Assembly: GCF_006517625.1 (NCBI RefSeq)
Contig: NZ_VHQI01000005.1
Coordinates: 310,341 to 374,340, forward strand
Length of the DNA stretch: 64,000 bases
Source of the DNA: Mixta tenebrionis
Lineage (GTDB): Bacteria > Pseudomonadota > Gammaproteobacteria > Enterobacterales > Enterobacteriaceae
Direction of reading: 5' to 3'
The notes below the pieces were generated by a model. The model saw only the letters and a list, made by a program, of their open reading frames with translations. It ran no database searches and had not been told where the DNA came from. Positions 63,212 through 64,000 of the stretch are shown here, one piece after another (the first letter of the stretch is position 1; each line of letters starts with the position of its first letter). The translations under genes were made by a program, and so were the position numbers.

Positions 63212-64000
63212 TTAGTGGTTTTGACGCCACCACTCCGCCAGCAGAATGCCGGTGGCAACGGAAACGTTAAGGCTTTCTACCTTGCCGGTGCCGTCGATAG
63301 AGATGCTCATATCGCCCAGCTTCAGAGCGGATTCGCTCAGGCCATCGCTCTCCTGCCCCAGCGCCAGCACCATCTTCGCCGGCAGTTTTGCCTGCGTCAG
63401 CGGCGTGCTGCCCTTGTGGCTTGAGGTGGTTACGATGGTATAGCCCGCCTTACGGAACGCTTCCAGACCTTTCACAAAGCTTTCTGCGCTAAGCGCCTGA
63501 ACGTGCTCGGCGCCGCCTTCCGCGGTACGCACCGCCGCGCCCGATTCCAGCACGGCGGCATCATCCACCAGCAAACCTTTCGCGCCAAAATGCGCGCTGC
63601 TGCGCATAATGCCGCCAATATTATGCGGGTTGCCGATATTTTCCAGCGCCAGCACGCAATCCAGCTCGCGATCCGTTGCCAGCCACTCGCTTACCGGCGT
63701 ACCCACGCGTTTCTTAATCAGGAAACAAACGCCGCCGTGATGCTCGGTGCCGGACGCCTTCTCCAGCTCAGCCTCTTCCACCACGTGATAAGCCTTGCGG
63801 TTGGCCGCCAGCCAGCGCAGCGCATCGCGGAAGCGCGGCGTTACGCTCTGAACAAACCAGGCGCGCACGATACATTCCGGGCGGCTTTGAAACAGCGCCT
63901 GACAGGCGTTCTCGCCATACACGCGCGTCTCTTCCATTCGCTGACGGCGCAGCTGCTCCGGATCGATATAACTTTTACCGCTAATGCCGCCATGATCGGG
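63212..64000 (-). CDS. yfiF: TrmH/SpoU-family RNA methyltransferase YfiF, 3' part
   Basis: The C-terminal part of YfiF, a SPOUT-class tRNA/rRNA 2'-O-methyltransferase-like protein. The frame stays open to the right edge, where residues '[19 protein letters not shown]' match E. coli YfiF upstream of '[20 protein letters not shown]'; hence the internal ATG at 63937 is not the start. SPOUT motifs include '[21 protein letters not shown]', '[11 protein letters not shown]' and '[22 protein letters not shown]'. Its RNA target is not established. Confidence 0.93.
   Translation of the reverse strand, partial: PDHGGISGKSYIDPEQLRRQRMEETRVYGENACQALFQSRPECIVRAWFVQSVTPRFRDALRWLAANRKAYHVVEEAELEKASGTEHHGGVCFLIKKRVGTPVSEWLATDRELDCVLALENIGNPHNIGGIMRSSAHFGAKGLLVDDAAVLESGAAVRTAEGGAEHVQALSAESFVKGLEAFRKAGYTIVTTSSHKGSTPLTQAKLPAKMVLALGQESDGLSESALKLGDMSISIDGTGKVESLNVSVATGILLAEWWRQNH

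Overview
The window is a stretch of a gram-negative chromosome, almost certainly from Enterobacterales and most like the Erwiniaceae (Pantoea/Mixta/Erwinia type). Several genes read as close relatives of Escherichia coli proteins over their whole length (fhuE, btsS/btsR with yehS, osmC, speG, mmuP/mmuM, ygaM, mprA-emrA-emrB, yfiF). Flanking DNA is GC-rich. One block of about 17.7 kb (roughly 27.7-45.4 kb) is strikingly AT-rich and looks like horizontally acquired polysaccharide DNA. I saw no rRNA, tRNA, CRISPR array or intact insertion sequence.

Left part (1-14 kb): the end of a TauE/SafE permease; a secreted GH3 glycosidase; a small exported repeat protein; a UvsE-type UV endonuclease; a sugar isomerase/dehydrogenase pair facing an AraC regulator; a YjaB-like acetyltransferase; a SugE/Gdx guanidinium exporter behind a guanidine-II-like riboswitch; a LysR regulator facing a cupin gene; YcgZ/YmgA-like Rcs connectors; and a short CstA-family transporter.

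Regulatory and hydrolase cluster (14.4-27.5 kb): a LuxR-type response regulator behind a near-consensus Fur box, convergent with a giant 1863-residue kinase-like/ATPase/GAF/PAS/histidine kinase. That kinase overlaps a receiver-only regulator. Next come two XapX membrane proteins and an isochorismatase-fold hydrolase. Divergently from these runs an operon of amidohydrolase, DoxX, MFS exporter and chloroperoxidase-like hydrolase. A tandem 16-bp repeat lies in the divergent promoter region and is a candidate operator.

Polysaccharide island (27.7-45.4 kb): one minus-strand operon led by a JUMPstart/ops element. From the promoter it encodes an ABC exporter (Wzm, and a short Wzt without a carbohydrate-binding domain), dTDP-L-rhamnose synthesis (RfbB, A, D, C), dTDP-Fuc3N synthesis (FdtA, FdtB), an acyl-supply module (FkbH-type HAD protein, acyl carrier protein, GNAT-VOC fusion), a glycosyltransferase-coiled-coil-FkbM methyltransferase fusion, and three further glycosyltransferases. 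The inferred product is a rhamnose and N-acyl-Fuc3N glycan exported by an ABC transporter. The acyl group may be glycerate-derived, and the fusion protein may end or methylate the chain. This is the best candidate for an undescribed system. About 2.7 kb of AT-rich DNA without convincing genes precedes the operon.

Right part (45.4-64 kb): TfoX-domain protein, the FhuE siderophore receptor, YehS, the BtsSR pyruvate two-component system, OsmC, a YodC-like protein, SpeG, a lipoprotein, MmuPM with a MetJ-type operator, YgaM, two adjacent non-coding tandem-repeat arrays (56 bp and 38 bp), a YgaY-like MFS protein, MprA-EmrA-EmrB, and the 3' part of yfiF running off the right edge. A separate repeat family of about 120 bp occurs at two distant intergenic sites (12.07-12.24 kb and 27.54-27.70 kb).
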